From Hymenobacter puniceus (GTDB taxonomy: Bacteria > Bacteroidota > Bacteroidia > Cytophagales > Hymenobacteraceae): a stretch of DNA of 64,000 nucleotides. The position numbers and the translations under genes were made by a program. How positions within the stretch are numbered: the stretch's first letter is position 1; each line of letters starts with the position of its first letter. The DNA lies in assembly GCF_014333525.1 (NCBI RefSeq), contig NZ_JACSCX010000005.1:248001-312000 (forward strand), given 5' to 3'. Below the pieces are notes generated by a model. The model made no database searches, was not told the DNA's origin, and saw nothing but the letters and a program-made list of their open reading frames with translations. Shown here piece after piece: positions 1 through 9,213 of this stretch.

Positions 1-205
1 CCGGACGGCGGCGGTGTTGGCTGGCCACCAGCCCCGCCACTACCAGCGGCACCAGCCACTGCCCGGCAGCGTGCGGAGCCAGCACAAACAAAGCCCGCGC
101 CACGGCCAGCAGCAGAAAAGGCCCCAGCAGCGCCAGCCGCCACCAGCCCAGCTCAGCCAGCAGTCGGCCTGCTATTCGTAGCCGCAGCCACAGATACCGT
201 TTCAA
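1..205 (-). CDS. Hydrophobic membrane protein, N-terminal part (runs off window)
   Basis: An open frame on the minus strand runs off the left edge. It encodes a basic N-terminus (MKRYLWLRLR if the TTG at 203-205 is the start) followed by at least two hydrophobic stretches rich in Leu, Ala and Val, so it is an integral membrane protein. No ATG lies in frame just upstream, so TTG is chosen. The family is not recognised with certainty; similar short membrane proteins of unknown function occur in Hymenobacter. It is transcribed away from the saccharopine dehydrogenase-like gene's 3' end, leaving about 80 nt between them. Confidence 0.4.
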   Translation of the reverse strand, partial: MKRYLWLRLRIAGRLLAELGWWRLALLGPFLLLAVARALFVLAPHAAGQWLVPLVVAGLVASQHRRRP

Positions 206-284
206 GCGCGCAGATATTACCGATTCAAGACAGTGAAACTTCTCAAAGCGTATTCAATACGGCAGGCACTCACCTGCAGCTGCT

Positions 285-1652
285 CTAACGGAACTGACGC
301 ACTGTTTCGTGCTCCTCGAACCGAACGCCATAGTCGGCGGCCAACTCAGCCAAAATAGGCTTGTACAAGTCGGCGCGGGTAGGGATGAGCACCCCACGGG
401 TGGCCACTTCACCCCGCGCCAGGCGGCGCACGGCCATGCCCAGCGGCAGTCCTACGGTCTTGGCCATAGCCGTGTGCGTGGCATCGTCGCCGAGCACGAC
501 CAGTGACGAAGTACTATCATAATGCACGCCAGCCAGTTCGAACTCGAACAGGTGCTGCATCACAATCATGTCGTGGTCGGTGGGCTGCAGCTGCCACTTT
601 TCCGTCAGCAGGCGCTCCAGCAGCTGCGCGGGCGTGGCGTCGGCAAGGCCTACCGGTTGTTCGGTGAACATCCCCAGCCATTGTAGCCGCTGCATTTCAG
701 GCCCCGCCAGCGGCAAGCCTAAATAGTTGGCGCAATGCGCAGCCAGTTCGATTTCAGTGGTGGTATGCGGCACCGCAACCGGCAAGTACGATTCCAGCAG
801 CTCGCGCCACGTCAGATCGGCTGAGTTTCCAAGGTGTACCGAATCATCCGTCAAGCCCAGGCAAACCAGCGCATGCCAGGCGGCGCAATAGCCGGCCCGG
901 CGCAACGTGCCCCGCAGAATCGTGGGAATATCCTCCAGCCCATAGGGCGCGCGGTAGCCGAGCGAATCCCGGTTGGCGTAGCCGTCGAAGTCGCCGTAAC
1001 CCGGCATCGTAATCGTTTCGGTGCGGGCAAACAGGTGCTGGTACGGAATGAAGCGCGCCCGGCCGTTTTCCAGGTATTTGGCCGTTCCCTGCCCGGCCAG
1101 CACCACGTTGCGCGGGTTCCAGGTGAACTTGTACTTCCACGGATTATCACCTTCCGAATCGGGCGCCAGAAGGCCGCCGCAATACGACTTGAAGGACGTA
1201 ATCCGGCCGCCACGGGCACGGATATTTTCAATCATAGCCATAGCCGACATATGGTCGAGGCCGGGGTCGAGGCCACATTCCATCAGCAACGTACTGCCCG
1301 CAACTCGTGCGGCGGCATCAAGCCCCCTGATTTCCTCACTCACGTAGCTGGCCGTAGCCAGATGCCGGCCTAGCTGCACACACATCCGGGCCACCGGGCC
1401 GTGCAGAAGAGCCGGCAGCATTGAAATAACGATGTCGGAGTTAGCTACCAATTCCTGCAACAGGGTTTCGTCTTCCAGCGCGAAGGGCACAGCACGGGCA
1501 TATTCGCTGTGAGCGGCCAGCACCGGCGCCAGATGCGCAGGATTGGCATCTGCTACAATGATTTGCCAGTTTTCGGTGGCTGCCTGGCGCAGCAGATACT
1601 GAATCAGCGAGGAAGCAGAGCGGCCGGCTCCTAGCAAGGTAATACGAGTCAT
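285..1652 (-). CDS. Saccharopine dehydrogenase-like oxidoreductase
   Basis: A 455-residue protein with an N-terminal Rossmann fold (GAGRSA at residues 8-13) and the family's C-terminal substrate domain, including the ECGLDPGLDHMSAM and YCGGLLAP stretches. The family couples NAD(P)H to formation or cleavage of saccharopine-type adducts (lysine metabolism) or of carboxynorspermidine; the sequence alone does not separate these. The ATG at 1652 is chosen over a frame extending 22 codons upstream because GAGRSA then sits the usual few residues from the N-terminus. It diverges from the cytidine deaminase gene on the other strand. Cytoplasmic; no signal peptide. Confidence 0.85.
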   Translation of the reverse strand: MTRITLLGAGRSASSLIQYLLRQAATENWQIIVADANPAHLAPVLAAHSEYARAVPFALEDETLLQELVANSDIVISMLPALLHGPVARMCVQLGRHLATASYVSEEIRGLDAAARVAGSTLLMECGLDPGLDHMSAMAMIENIRARGGRITSFKSYCGGLLAPDSEGDNPWKYKFTWNPRNVVLAGQGTAKYLENGRARFIPYQHLFARTETITMPGYGDFDGYANRDSLGYRAPYGLEDIPTILRGTLRRAGYCAAWHALVCLGLTDDSVHLGNSADLTWRELLESYLPVAVPHTTTEIELAAHCANYLGLPLAGPEMQRLQWLGMFTEQPVGLADATPAQLLERLLTEKWQLQPTDHDMIVMQHLFEFELAGVHYDSTSSLVVLGDDATHTAMAKTVGLPLGMAVRRLARGEVATRGVLIPTRADLYKPILAELAADYGVRFEEHETVRQFR

Positions 1653-1920
1653 GCAGGGGAATTTGCGGGGGAATAGCGTCGTCGGCTTGGCAAACGAAAC
1701 AGCACAAAGCGGGGTCAATTCTAGTGAATTCCAGCCAATCAGCTGCTACCTCCCTGCGCGCACATCACGCAGTGGCAGCGAAACTCTGCCGCGTACTGGC
1801 TGCCAGCTACGCCTTCAGCAAGCCAGTTGGCGTCATTGCGTAAGAATTGTAGTACATTCACCGCCCCTTCTACAGCCGGGGCCGCGAGCCGGTACCGCAA
1901 TATCTATTTCTGCCTACTTC

Positions 1921-2412
1921 ATGGCCCACCCGCTCCACCTCACTATTCACGTCGAGGTTCTCACTGAAGCCGAGCTAACGCCCGCCGAAGCTACCACCTG
2001 GCAGGCTGCCCGCGCCGCCACCGACCAGGCCTACGCGCCGTATTCCCATTTTCACGTCGGCGCCTCTCTCCTACTCGACGACGGCACCATCTTCCGGGGC
2101 ACCAACCAGGAAAACGCCGCTTTTCCTTCGGGACTATGCGCGGAGCGCACCGCGTTGTTTGGCTTAGCGGCTTCGCAGCCCGAGCGGCGCATTCTGGGCA
2201 TGGCCGTGGCCGCCCGCCCTGCAGCCGGCGACTTTGTGCCGGTGTCGTCGTGCGGGGCCTGCCGCCAGGTGATGGCCGAGTATGAGCATCGCCAGAAGCA
2301 AGCTATTCCGCTCCTGATGCCCGGCCCGAATGGCAGCATCTATCGGTTTCGCAGCCTTTCCGATCTGCTGCCCTTCGGCTTCAGTGCCGACGACTTGCCC
2401 CAGAAAGGGTAG
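1921..2412 (+). CDS. cdd: Cytidine deaminase
   Basis: A 163-residue zinc-dependent cytidine deaminase, converting (deoxy)cytidine to (deoxy)uridine in pyrimidine salvage. The catalytic C-A-E motif is at 73-75 (Cys73 zinc ligand, Glu75 proton shuttle) and the second zinc motif SCGACRQ supplies Cys111 and Cys114. The N-terminal FHVGASLL and QEN stretches match the substrate-binding part of the family. The frame stays open for 90 codons upstream of this ATG, but that part does not resemble the family and the chosen start gives the usual length. After its TAG stop, further TAGs at 2424 and 2432 cover the other two frames. Confidence 0.93.
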   Translation: MAHPLHLTIHVEVLTEAELTPAEATTWQAARAATDQAYAPYSHFHVGASLLLDDGTIFRGTNQENAAFPSGLCAERTALFGLAASQPERRILGMAVAARPAAGDFVPVSSCGACRQVMAEYEHRQKQAIPLLMPGPNGSIYRFRSLSDLLPFGFSADDLPQKG

Positions 2413-2483
2413 GCGAGCATTACTAGGGCTTTAGGCTTTTTTTGGGCTGACTTCCCGGCAGCTTTGGCTGTATTCTATGCTCT

Positions 2484-3143
2484 ATGGCTCAGGAACACCA
2501 CTTACCCGTTACGCGCACGGCCCGCTACTTTCAGCTGGGTGAGCTCACGGCCGCTACCCGGCAGGTATGGTTTGTATGCCATGGCTACGGTCAGCTGGCG
2601 CAATATTTCATTCGGCACTTCGCCGCCCTGAGTACCACCGACCCGACGCTGGTTGTTGTGGCGCCAGAGGGACTGTCACGGTTCTATCTGCAGGGCACTG
2701 GCGGGCGCGTAGGTGCCACCTGGATGACGCGTGAAGACCGGCTCACCGAAATCGACGACTACGTTGCCTATCTCAACCAACTGGCGGCATCCCTCCTGCC
2801 TCTTGCCGCACCCGATGTGCGCGTGACGGTGCTGGGCTTCTCGCAGGGCGCTGCTACCGTTAGCCGCTGGCTGGCGCACGCAGCCTTCCGGCCGGCCCGG
2901 CTTATCCTGTGGGCCGGCGCTTTCCCGCCCGACATGGACTTCCAGGCGGCGGGCCAGTTGCTGCGCGGTTTGCCGGTTACGTTGGTCTGCGGCGACGCCG
3001 ATGAGTTCGTCTCGCCCGCCGACATTGAAAAGCAGCGCGACTTTCTGCGTGGCTTCGGCACAGAGCCGGAGCTACTACGCTTCGCCGGTCAGCATACGCT
3101 TCATGCCGGCCTGCTGCAACAATTAGCTTTCCGGCCAGCTTAG
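2484..3143 (+). CDS. Phospholipase/carboxylesterase-type alpha/beta hydrolase
   Basis: A 219-residue serine hydrolase of the carboxylesterase/YpfH type. The nucleophile elbow is G-F-S-Q-G (Ser120), with the likely acid in CGDADEFV (Asp171 or Asp173) and His in AGQHTLH (His204 or His207). The early CHGYGQLAQ segment (32-40) supplies an oxyanion-type loop. No signal peptide, so cytoplasmic; the natural ester substrate cannot be told. It follows cdd by 71 nt on the same strand and could be co-transcribed. Downstream lies a palindromic repeat element and the convergent SDR gene. Confidence 0.85.
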   Translation: MAQEHHLPVTRTARYFQLGELTAATRQVWFVCHGYGQLAQYFIRHFAALSTTDPTLVVVAPEGLSRFYLQGTGGRVGATWMTREDRLTEIDDYVAYLNQLAASLLPLAAPDVRVTVLGFSQGAATVSRWLAHAAFRPARLILWAGAFPPDMDFQAAGQLLRGLPVTLVCGDADEFVSPADIEKQRDFLRGFGTEPELLRFAGQHTLHAGLLQQLAFRPA

Positions 3144-3338
3144 ATCTTGTTTATAAATTTAAGGAGAACGTCATGCTGAGCCTGTCGAAATATCCCGACT
3201 GCAGTGCTCACTAACCGTTACTGCAACGAAACAGCAGAAACCCTTCGGTAAGCTCAACATGAAGGAATCGACGCTTTCATAAAATCCTAAACACGTTCTT
3301 ATCATCAGTTGGGCCGTTAGCAATAGGCTGCTTGTGCG
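3144..3338. repeat. Imperfect palindromic intergenic element (GTCATGCTGAGC family)
   Basis: The spacer between the convergent esterase and SDR genes is an imperfect inverted repeat. The left part carries AACGTCATGCTGAGC (3167-3181) and the right part an inverted counterpart with GCTCAACATGA (3252-3262), while ACGTTC near 3293 mirrors GAACGT at 3165. Related palindromes with the core TCATGC-GAGC / GAAGCAT occur at 12909-13080 and 15953-16044. No coding potential was recognised. Confidence 0.55.
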
Positions 3339-4088
3339 CTAGGCCTCGCGCCGAATAGTCGCCGCCGCACCTTGCGCTGTTGGCAGCAACAGCACTTCAG
3401 CCACGTTCACGTGTGGCGGGCGCGTCACCATAAACTGGATAACTTCGGCTACATCCTGCGCTACAAGCGGCTGAAACCCTTTGTATACTGCCTCAGCGCG
3501 GGCTTCATCCCCTTTAAAGCGCACCTTGGAGAAGTCTGTTTCCACTGCGCCAGGGTTCACTTCGGCCACCCGGATATTGTGCGGGAGCAGGTCCAGGCGC
3601 ATTGTCTTGGTTAGCATCGACACGGCCGCTTTGGATGCACAATACACGTTGCCATTTGCGTAGGCCTCCGAGCCGGCTACAGAGCCAATGTTAACGATAT
3701 GGCCCACCTGCCGCTGCGTCATGGCTGGCAGCACAGCCCGGCTCACGTAAAGCAGGCCTTTCACGTTCCCGTCCAGCATAGCGTCCCAGTCATCTGGGCT
3801 GCCGTCCTGAACCGGAGCCAGCCCGTGGGCATTGCCCGCATTATTGATCAGCACGTCAATAGTGGCAAAAGCATCAGGCAGGCTACCCACCGCAGCTTCC
3901 ACCGCGCCCCGGTCGCGCACGTCGAAAGTGAGAATGTGCGTTGGAGTATCCAGCAGCTCCCGGGCCAGTTCCTCCAGCTTCTCGCGGCGGCGTCCGGTAA
4001 TAACCAGTTGAAAGCCGGATTGCGCCAGCGCTATGGCCGTGGCCCGGCCAATACCCGAAGAAGCACCGGTGATGAAAGCAGTTTTCAT
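3339..4088 (-). CDS. SDR family NAD(P)-dependent oxidoreductase
   Basis: A 249-residue classical short-chain dehydrogenase. The cofactor motif TGASSGIG is at 7-14, NNAG at 82-85, and the catalytic triad is Ser136, Tyr149 and Lys153 (Y-C-A-S-K). Overall it resembles YdfG-type 3-hydroxy acid dehydrogenases, but the physiological substrate is unknown. ITGRR after strand two (30-34) favours NADP(H). It lies 102 nt downstream of porT on the same strand, separated by a 17-bp-stem hairpin, so read-through from the ubiE-porT transcript is possible but not assured. Confidence 0.9.
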   Translation of the reverse strand: MKTAFITGASSGIGRATAIALAQSGFQLVITGRRREKLEELARELLDTPTHILTFDVRDRGAVEAAVGSLPDAFATIDVLINNAGNAHGLAPVQDGSPDDWDAMLDGNVKGLLYVSRAVLPAMTQRQVGHIVNIGSVAGSEAYANGNVYCASKAAVSMLTKTMRLDLLPHNIRVAEVNPGAVETDFSKVRFKGDEARAEAVYKGFQPLVAQDVAEVIQFMVTRPPHVNVAEVLLLPTAQGAAATIRREA

Positions 4089-4111
4089 AAATGCAGTTAA
4101 ACGCTACCTGC

Positions 4112-4175
4112 CTGAACCGAGAAATGGCCGACCGTACCAACAGAATGTTGGGTGGCCAGCCATTTCTCGGTTCAG
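4112..4175. repeat. Inverted repeat, 17-bp perfect arms
   Basis: CTGAACCGAGAAATGGC (4112-4128) is exactly repeated in inverted orientation at 4159-4175, with a 30-nt loop. It occupies most of the spacer between the porT stop and the SDR start. There is no U-tract on either side, so it is not a standard intrinsic terminator; it may be an mRNA processing or attenuation stem. Confidence 0.6.
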
Positions 4176-4190
4176 ATATGCAGCTGTGAT

Positions 4191-5015
4191 TTACTCAAAA
4201 TTCAGGTACAGCGTTACCGTATTGCTGCGCAGACTTTGCAAGCTGCGGCTGTAGATGTTATCGACGCCTTGGTGTTGATTGCTTAGCCCGTGCGAGAAGC
4301 GCAGCTCTGGCGCAAACTTGAAGAACGGGTAAAACAAATCGAGCCCTACTCCATACTCGATAGCCAAGTCACTGCTGGCCACCGACAGTTGGTTGCGCTC
4401 CGGGTCTTTACGGCGGGTTCCCACATTCACGCTGGGCTTGAGGCCGCCCACTATGTACACGCGTGTATTGCGGCGGCGCTCCGAATGAAACTTCACCAGC
4501 AGCGGCAGATCCACTTGTGTGGCTCCTACTTCCTGCGTCAGGATTTCCGGTGGGTCGTCTTCATTGGCAGGGTCAGGAATGTAGCCGTCAGGCTTGAACT
4601 CAATCTGGCGCGTGATAAAGCTTACGCCCGGCGCAAAGCGCAGATTCAGGTAATCATTGAGCCGCGCATCTCCCACAAAGCCAACAGAAAAACCAGGGCT
4701 TATCTTGGAATTAGCCGTTACGCCCCGCGAAGTGCCGAAGTTTGCAATATACGCTGGCGACTGTTCGATCTTATAGCTGGAAAAGTTAGGCGCAATGAAA
4801 AACCCCGGGTGAAACCACTTGTCGTCATAGCCAGGCAGGTTTTGCACCGTAATGGACTTAACGCGGCCCCCTTTGCCCCGGCTGGCGCTGGAGCGGCTAT
4901 TATTCTGAGCAAGGCTACTAAGAGGTATGGCTAAAGCCAGCAACCCGGCCAGCGTGAATTGGCTTACTTGAGTGCGGTGTAGATGGAGCTGATGCCGAAA
5001 GTGAGGGGTTGCCAT
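4191..5015 (-). CDS. porT: PorT-like outer-membrane beta-barrel protein
   Basis: A 274-residue exported protein: a basic N-terminus, then a hydrophobic stretch ending LSSLAQ (about residues 23-37) as a signal peptide, then alternating hydrophobic/polar beta-strands ending in YLNFE, typical of small barrels in the PorT/porin family. In Bacteroidota PorT is a component of the type IX secretion machinery, and porT commonly sits beside ubiE as it does here. The start lies inside ubiE, giving a 52-nt overlap; no ATG, GTG or TTG closer to the signal peptide core would avoid it. Assignment to PorT rather than a generic barrel rests on the ubiE linkage and length. Confidence 0.7.
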   Translation of the reverse strand: MATPHFRHQLHLHRTQVSQFTLAGLLALAIPLSSLAQNNSRSSASRGKGGRVKSITVQNLPGYDDKWFHPGFFIAPNFSSYKIEQSPAYIANFGTSRGVTANSKISPGFSVGFVGDARLNDYLNLRFAPGVSFITRQIEFKPDGYIPDPANEDDPPEILTQEVGATQVDLPLLVKFHSERRRNTRVYIVGGLKPSVNVGTRRKDPERNQLSVASSDLAIEYGVGLDLFYPFFKFAPELRFSHGLSNQHQGVDNIYSRSLQSLRSNTVTLYLNFE

Positions 5016-5692
5016 GCGGGAGTAGTAAAGCCAACCTGCCGGAGAATAGCCAGAAAGTCGGGGCCATCCGGAAAGGCCTGCACCGATTCGGGCAGGTACG
5101 TATAGGCGGCGCGGTCCTTGGAAATGAGTTTGCCAAATACCGGCAGAATATGCCGGAAGTAAAAATTGTAAGCCTGCTTCATAGGAAAGGCCGTGGGTTT
5201 GGAAAACTCCAGTATCACGAGCTTGCCGCCCGGCCGCAGTACCCGGCGCATTTCAGCCAGGCCAATGGCCAGGTTTTCGAAATTGCGCACCCCAAACGAG
5301 GCGGTGACTGCATCAAAGTGGTTGTCTGGAAATGGCAGGTTCTCAGAATCGCCTAGTTCCAGCTTAATCCGGTTGGTAAGGCCCTTGGCTTCCAGCTTAC
5401 GGCGCCCGACAGCCAGCATGCCTTCCGAAATGTCTACGCCCGTCACTTGGGCGTCGGCCGAGGCAGCCCGTAGGGTCTCAATAGCGAAATCAGCCGTTCC
5501 GGTAGCAATATCCAGAATCCGGGCCGGGCGCAGCTGTGTCAGTTCGCCCACAGCCTTACGCCGCCAGTAGATATCGGTGCCAGCACTTAGGAAGTGGTTC
5601 AGGAAGTCGTACTTCCCGGCTATGCTGTTGAACATATGCGCCACCTGCGACTTTTTGCCGGCGGTGTCGTCTTTGTAGGGTACTACGGCCAT
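4964..5692 (-). CDS. ubiE: Demethylmenaquinone methyltransferase UbiE/MenG
   Basis: A 242-residue class I SAM-dependent methyltransferase that performs the last step of menaquinone synthesis (C-methylation of demethylmenaquinone). The SAM-binding motif is [11 protein letters not shown] (60-70), preceded by the family hallmark [16 protein letters not shown] (21-36) and followed by a [20 protein letters not shown] stretch. A Bacteroidota-type promoter box (5734-5741) lies 42 nt upstream. It overlaps porT by 52 nt, so the two are translationally linked. Confidence 0.95.
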   Translation of the reverse strand: MAVVPYKDDTAGKKSQVAHMFNSIAGKYDFLNHFLSAGTDIYWRRKAVGELTQLRPARILDIATGTADFAIETLRAASADAQVTGVDISEGMLAVGRRKLEAKGLTNRIKLELGDSENLPFPDNHFDAVTASFGVRNFENLAIGLAEMRRVLRPGGKLVILEFSKPTAFPMKQAYNFYFRHILPVFGKLISKDRAAYTYLPESVQAFPDGPDFLAILRQVGFTTPAWQPLTFGISSIYTALK

Positions 5693-5733
5693 GGTTCTGG
5701 GGCGAACAACGAGAATTCAGGGGCGAAATTGCC

Positions 5734-5770
5734 CAAACATAACGTGGGTTCGGCCATTATGTTGAAAAAA
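5734..5770 (-). promoter_or_regulatory. Bacteroidota-type promoter for ubiE-porT
   Basis: On the minus strand a TATGTTTG box (5734-5741) matches the TAnnTTTG -7 element. It is preceded after about 22 nt by a T-rich TTTTC segment within the -33 position. That T-run is also the tail of the terminator of the upstream gene, so terminator and promoter overlap. Confidence 0.5.
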
Positions 5771-5802
5771 AACGGGCCGGACAATTTGCCCGGCCCGTTT
5801 TA
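5768..5802 (-). terminator. Intrinsic terminator of the OmpA/PD40 gene
   Basis: A 12-bp perfect stem, AAAACGGGCCGG (5769-5780) pairing with CCGGCCCGTTTT (5790-5801), with a U-run following it on the minus strand. It lies 20 nt past the stop codon of the PorE-like gene. Confidence 0.85.
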
Positions 5803-5820
5803 CTAGCTGCTGGAAGCAAC

Positions 5821-8052
5821 TTAGTCGTTGTCTGTCTTCACTTTGGTCTTCTCGCCGTTGGCATCTTTGGTCTTGGCATCGATGGTACCTTCTTTGGTTA
5901 CCGTCTTGCTCTTCTCGTCCGAAGCACCTTTGGTTTTCACTTTAACTTTGTCGCTGTCCTCGTCCACTTTGGTTTTCACCTTGGTGCCGTCGGCCATCTT
6001 CACCTTGCTCTTGCCAGGCTGCAGCGGCGTAGTACGCACCGGCGTACCGGAAGTAGGCGTAGCAGGCGGCGTCATGGTTGGCATGGCTTCGCCTTCTTTC
6101 AGGATGGTGCGGAACTCTACGCGGCGGTTAAGCTGCATGTTCTCCGGCGTGTCGTTGCCAGCGGCCGGACGACGCTCACCGTAGCTAACCGTTACCATGC
6201 GGGTCTCATTTACGCCCTGCTTCTTCAGGTAGTTGTAAGCAGCATTAGCCCGGTTCTGGCCCAGTACCATGTTGTACTCGTCGGTGTTGCGCGAGTCGCA
6301 GTGGCCTTCGATGGAGATATTTACGCCGGGGTTGGCAGCCAGGATAGCGGCAATGTTGTTCAGCTCCGTGATGCTCTCAGCCCGCAGCTTGTACTTGTCG
6401 GTATCGAAGTAGATTGGCTTCATAGCCACACCTGCCACCATGCTGGTGTCGATGTAGTCTACGTAGAAGTTCTTCTCAATTACCGTCGAATCGTTGGTCG
6501 ATACGGGTACTGCAAATTCCTCAGTGGCTACATTCTGGCCGTCCTTGGAGGCAGCTACCTGGTAGGTACGGCCCGAAAGCACATTCACCTGGTAGTCGCC
6601 GGTTTCGGGCTTGGTCACGTCACGGTAGCTCAGTGCCGTTTTGTCGGCCTGCGTACCGCTGAACACCACCTCTACGCCTGGGATTACCGTCGTGCTGTCG
6701 CGCTTGCTGAACACTTTTCCCCGGATGATGGCGTTTTTGATGTAGTTGATGGTGTAGATATCCTTCTCACCATAACCACCGATGCGATACGACGACAGGT
6801 AAGCGTACGAGCCGTTCGGGCTCAGACGGTAGTATGTATCATCATCCGGCGTATTCACCGGATAGCCCATGTTCTCGGGGCGGCCCCACTTGTTGCCCAC
6901 CGAGTCGTAATCCGACTTGAAGATGTCGTAGCCGCCCATGGTATTGTGGCCACGCGAAGCGAAGTACAGTGTCCGGCCGTCTTTGCTCAGGTACGGGCTG
7001 TCGTCGTCGTACTTGGTGTTGATGCCTGCAACCGGCTTGGCCGTGCCCCAGTCGCCACCCTGCTGGCGGGTTGCGTAGTAGATGTCCAGCGTACCGTCCT
7101 CCGAGTACTTACCCGTAGAGAAGTAGATGGTGCGGCCGTCCGGCGTGATGTATGCATCCGATTCAAACGCCTTAGAGTTGATGTTATCGTTCAACTTCTT
7201 CGGCTCCGTCCAATCAGCACCCGACTTCTCGGCGTACATAATGTCGCCGTTCTCGTCGTTGCGGTACATCAGCAGCTTGGTGTCGTTGTCGAACACCTGA
7301 ATCGAAGCGTCGTGGCCTTTGCCGTTGAGTACGGTGCTCAACGAACGAGGCTTCTCCCAGTTCTCGTCGTCGATACGGCGAGCCTCATAGATATTCTCGT
7401 AGTACTGTCCGTCGGTGGCAAGGTTTTTATCCTTCTTGTTCTTGGCGTCCTGTGCAATCGACTGGGCGCTCATGTTGTCGGAACGCGACGTGAAGAGCAG
7501 GATTTTATCGTCCTGCGAAATCACCGGGCTGTGCTCCGAGTACGGCGTATTAATCGTCGGACCCAGGTTTTTCACGAAAATATCCTTGGGGCTGTTGAAC
7601 TGCACCTTGGCATTTTTCGAATGCTGAATCAGCTGGGCCAGCTGTGCTTTGCGCGTATCCTTAGGCTTCAGCGTAGCATTATACGCCTGGTAGTGCGTGA
7701 TGGCCTCGTCAAAGTTGTAGTTAAGGTGGTCAACGCGGCCCAACCAGTATTCTACATCCTTGGCAACTTTCGGCTTCAGCTTCTGGGCCTTATAGATGTA
7801 GTCGCTGGCCTTCTCCTTATCAAACGACATGTAAGAAATACCAGCCCGGAACAATGCCAATGCATTGTTAGGCTCCTTGGCTAATACCTGCTCATAGTAA
7901 GGAATGGAGGCCCGGTAGTTCTCTTGGTCGAATAACTTATTTGCAGTCTTAAGCTGCTGGCGCGTGCTCTGGGCCAGCGCAGGCTGGGCCACGGCAGCGG
8001 TAAGAGCTAAGGCGCAAGAGGCTTTCAATAACCTTTTGACTAAGTTGTCCAT
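5821..8052 (-). CDS. TPR / PD40 propeller / CarboxypepD_reg / OmpA protein (PorE-like)
   Basis: A 743-residue envelope protein. In order: signal peptide (to about 28, ...QPALAQ), TPR-like repeats (30-150), WD40-like PD40 propeller with repeated PDGRTIYF, KDGRTLYFASRG and PNGSYAYLSS blades (175-435), a carboxypeptidase regulatory domain (443-525), and an OmpA peptidoglycan-binding domain with GHCDSRNTDEYN (543-660). This is the domain order of type IX secretion protein PorE, fitting the nearby porT. No lipobox is visible. Unusually, about 80 residues follow OmpA, including Lys/Val/Thr-rich KVKTK repeats to the C-terminus. The ATG at 8052 is chosen over a TTG 11 codons upstream because it directly precedes the signal peptide. 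Confidence 0.9.
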   Translation of the reverse strand: MDNLVKRLLKASCALALTAAVAQPALAQSTRQQLKTANKLFDQENYRASIPYYEQVLAKEPNNALALFRAGISYMSFDKEKASDYIYKAQKLKPKVAKDVEYWLGRVDHLNYNFDEAITHYQAYNATLKPKDTRKAQLAQLIQHSKNAKVQFNSPKDIFVKNLGPTINTPYSEHSPVISQDDKILLFTSRSDNMSAQSIAQDAKNKKDKNLATDGQYYENIYEARRIDDENWEKPRSLSTVLNGKGHDASIQVFDNDTKLLMYRNDENGDIMYAEKSGADWTEPKKLNDNINSKAFESDAYITPDGRTIYFSTGKYSEDGTLDIYYATRQQGGDWGTAKPVAGINTKYDDDSPYLSKDGRTLYFASRGHNTMGGYDIFKSDYDSVGNKWGRPENMGYPVNTPDDDTYYRLSPNGSYAYLSSYRIGGYGEKDIYTINYIKNAIIRGKVFSKRDSTTVIPGVEVVFSGTQADKTALSYRDVTKPETGDYQVNVLSGRTYQVAASKDGQNVATEEFAVPVSTNDSTVIEKNFYVDYIDTSMVAGVAMKPIYFDTDKYKLRAESITELNNIAAILAANPGVNISIEGHCDSRNTDEYNMVLGQNRANAAYNYLKKQGVNETRMVTVSYGERRPAAGNDTPENMQLNRRVEFRTILKEGEAMPTMTPPATPTSGTPVRTTPLQPGKSKVKMADGTKVKTKVDEDSDKVKVKTKGASDEKSKTVTKEGTIDAKTKDANGEKTKVKTDND

Positions 8053-8520
8053 CTGAGGAGGGGTTTGAGGAATAAGGAGTTGCAAGAGGAGTTAACCCAG
8101 GTGCGAATGCTGCTGGCAGCAGTAGTTTTTCGGTAAGATGCCTCTTATACTGAAAACCTGTCCTAGGGTTAAGTAGGGAACTATTTTTTTCACGCTAAGA
8201 AGAGTGGAATCTCTTCTTTATGCTGCTTGTTTTGAGATACTGGCGAGTGTGAGGCAAAGGAATTTGGGGGCAAAGATAGAAATTTTATAATACCGCCTTA
8301 GTCCCATCCAATTAATTAAAATTATTGTATCAGCCCAAAAAAATATAATTCAATGCCATTAATTTTGTTTGGGCCGGGCATTCGAACCGCGCAAATATAG
8401 GCCTGCTTTGCAAACAACCTCATCTAGGCCATGAATTTTGCTTTTCCTGTAGGCAGGTGAGCATGGCAGTGGCAAAGTGTTTCTGGGCGTACCTTTGCCG
8501 CCACACCAGTTCGATTTATT
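8053..8520. other. Divergent promoter region between the PorE-like gene and engB
   Basis: No gene seen. The middle (8270-8365) is AT-rich, in contrast to the GC-rich surroundings. A minus-strand TATCTTTG box at 8271-8278 matches the -7 element but would leave a leader of about 220 nt for the OmpA gene; a plus-strand TACCTTTG at 8490-8497 serves engB. Confidence 0.5.
8490..8497 (+). promoter_or_regulatory. -7 box (TACCTTTG) for engB
   Basis: TACCTTTG matches the Bacteroidota TAnnTTTG element and ends 23 nt before the engB ATG. No clear TTTG -33 element is seen at the expected distance. Confidence 0.45.
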
Positions 8521-9138
8521 ATGCAAATCCGTGACGCTTCTTTTTTGATGAGCAACACGCGGGTGGACCAATGTCCGCCGCCCACGCTGCCTGAATACGC
8601 TTTTATTGGACGTTCCAACGTGGGAAAGTCCTCGCTTATTAATATGCTACTGGAGCGTAAAGGACTTGCAAAAACTTCTTCCCTACCAGGAAAAACGCAG
8701 CTTATCAACCACTTTTTGGTGAACAAGGAGTGGTATCTGGTTGACTTACCGGGCTATGGTTACGCGAAGGTCAGCAAAGACAGCCGCGTACAGTGGGGCC
8801 GCATGATTAATTTCTATCTGCGCCAGCGCGAAAACTTATCGTGTGTGTTTGTGCTCATTGATTCCCGGCATAAACCACAAGCTGTAGACTTGGAATTTAT
8901 GGAAATGCTAGGCACCGAGGGCATTCCATTCGTAATGGTTTTTACGAAAGCCGACAAACAATCGGGGAGCCGCACGCACCAGAACGTAACGGAATATATG
9001 CAGAAGATGAGTGAATCGTGGGACGAGGTTCCCCGGCATTTTGTCACGTCGGCAGAGGAAAAAACCGGCCGCGACGAGGTACTAGCGTTCATTGAAGATG
9101 TAAACCGCCAAATAACCCAAACGGAGGAGATTGTGTAG
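8521..9138 (+). CDS. engB: Ribosome biogenesis GTPase EngB (YihA/YsxC)
   Basis: A 205-residue Era-type GTPase needed for assembly of the large ribosomal subunit. G1 is GRSNVGKSS (30-38), G3 is DLPGYGYAKV (75-84) and G4 is TKAD, with the family's SSLPGKTQ switch region before G3. Length and motif spacing are normal. It heads a plus-strand series with the TonB-C protein (75 nt downstream) and the DUF5606 protein. Confidence 0.96.
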   Translation: MQIRDASFLMSNTRVDQCPPPTLPEYAFIGRSNVGKSSLINMLLERKGLAKTSSLPGKTQLINHFLVNKEWYLVDLPGYGYAKVSKDSRVQWGRMINFYLRQRENLSCVFVLIDSRHKPQAVDLEFMEMLGTEGIPFVMVFTKADKQSGSRTHQNVTEYMQKMSESWDEVPRHFVTSAEEKTGRDEVLAFIEDVNRQITQTEEIV

Positions 9139-9213
9139 ATTGGCCCCGTAATTGTCTGGGTACTACGCTGGATTATTCCAGCTGTTTTTCTTCCCTGTTT
9201 TGTTGACTCGCTC

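Noticed and set aside
6301..7884. A 527-codon open frame on the plus strand opposite the OmpA/PD40 gene
   Set aside because: Its translation is rich in Val, Arg and His and has no family features; the minus strand carries a complete, recognisable multidomain protein. It is a by-product of GC-rich codon use.
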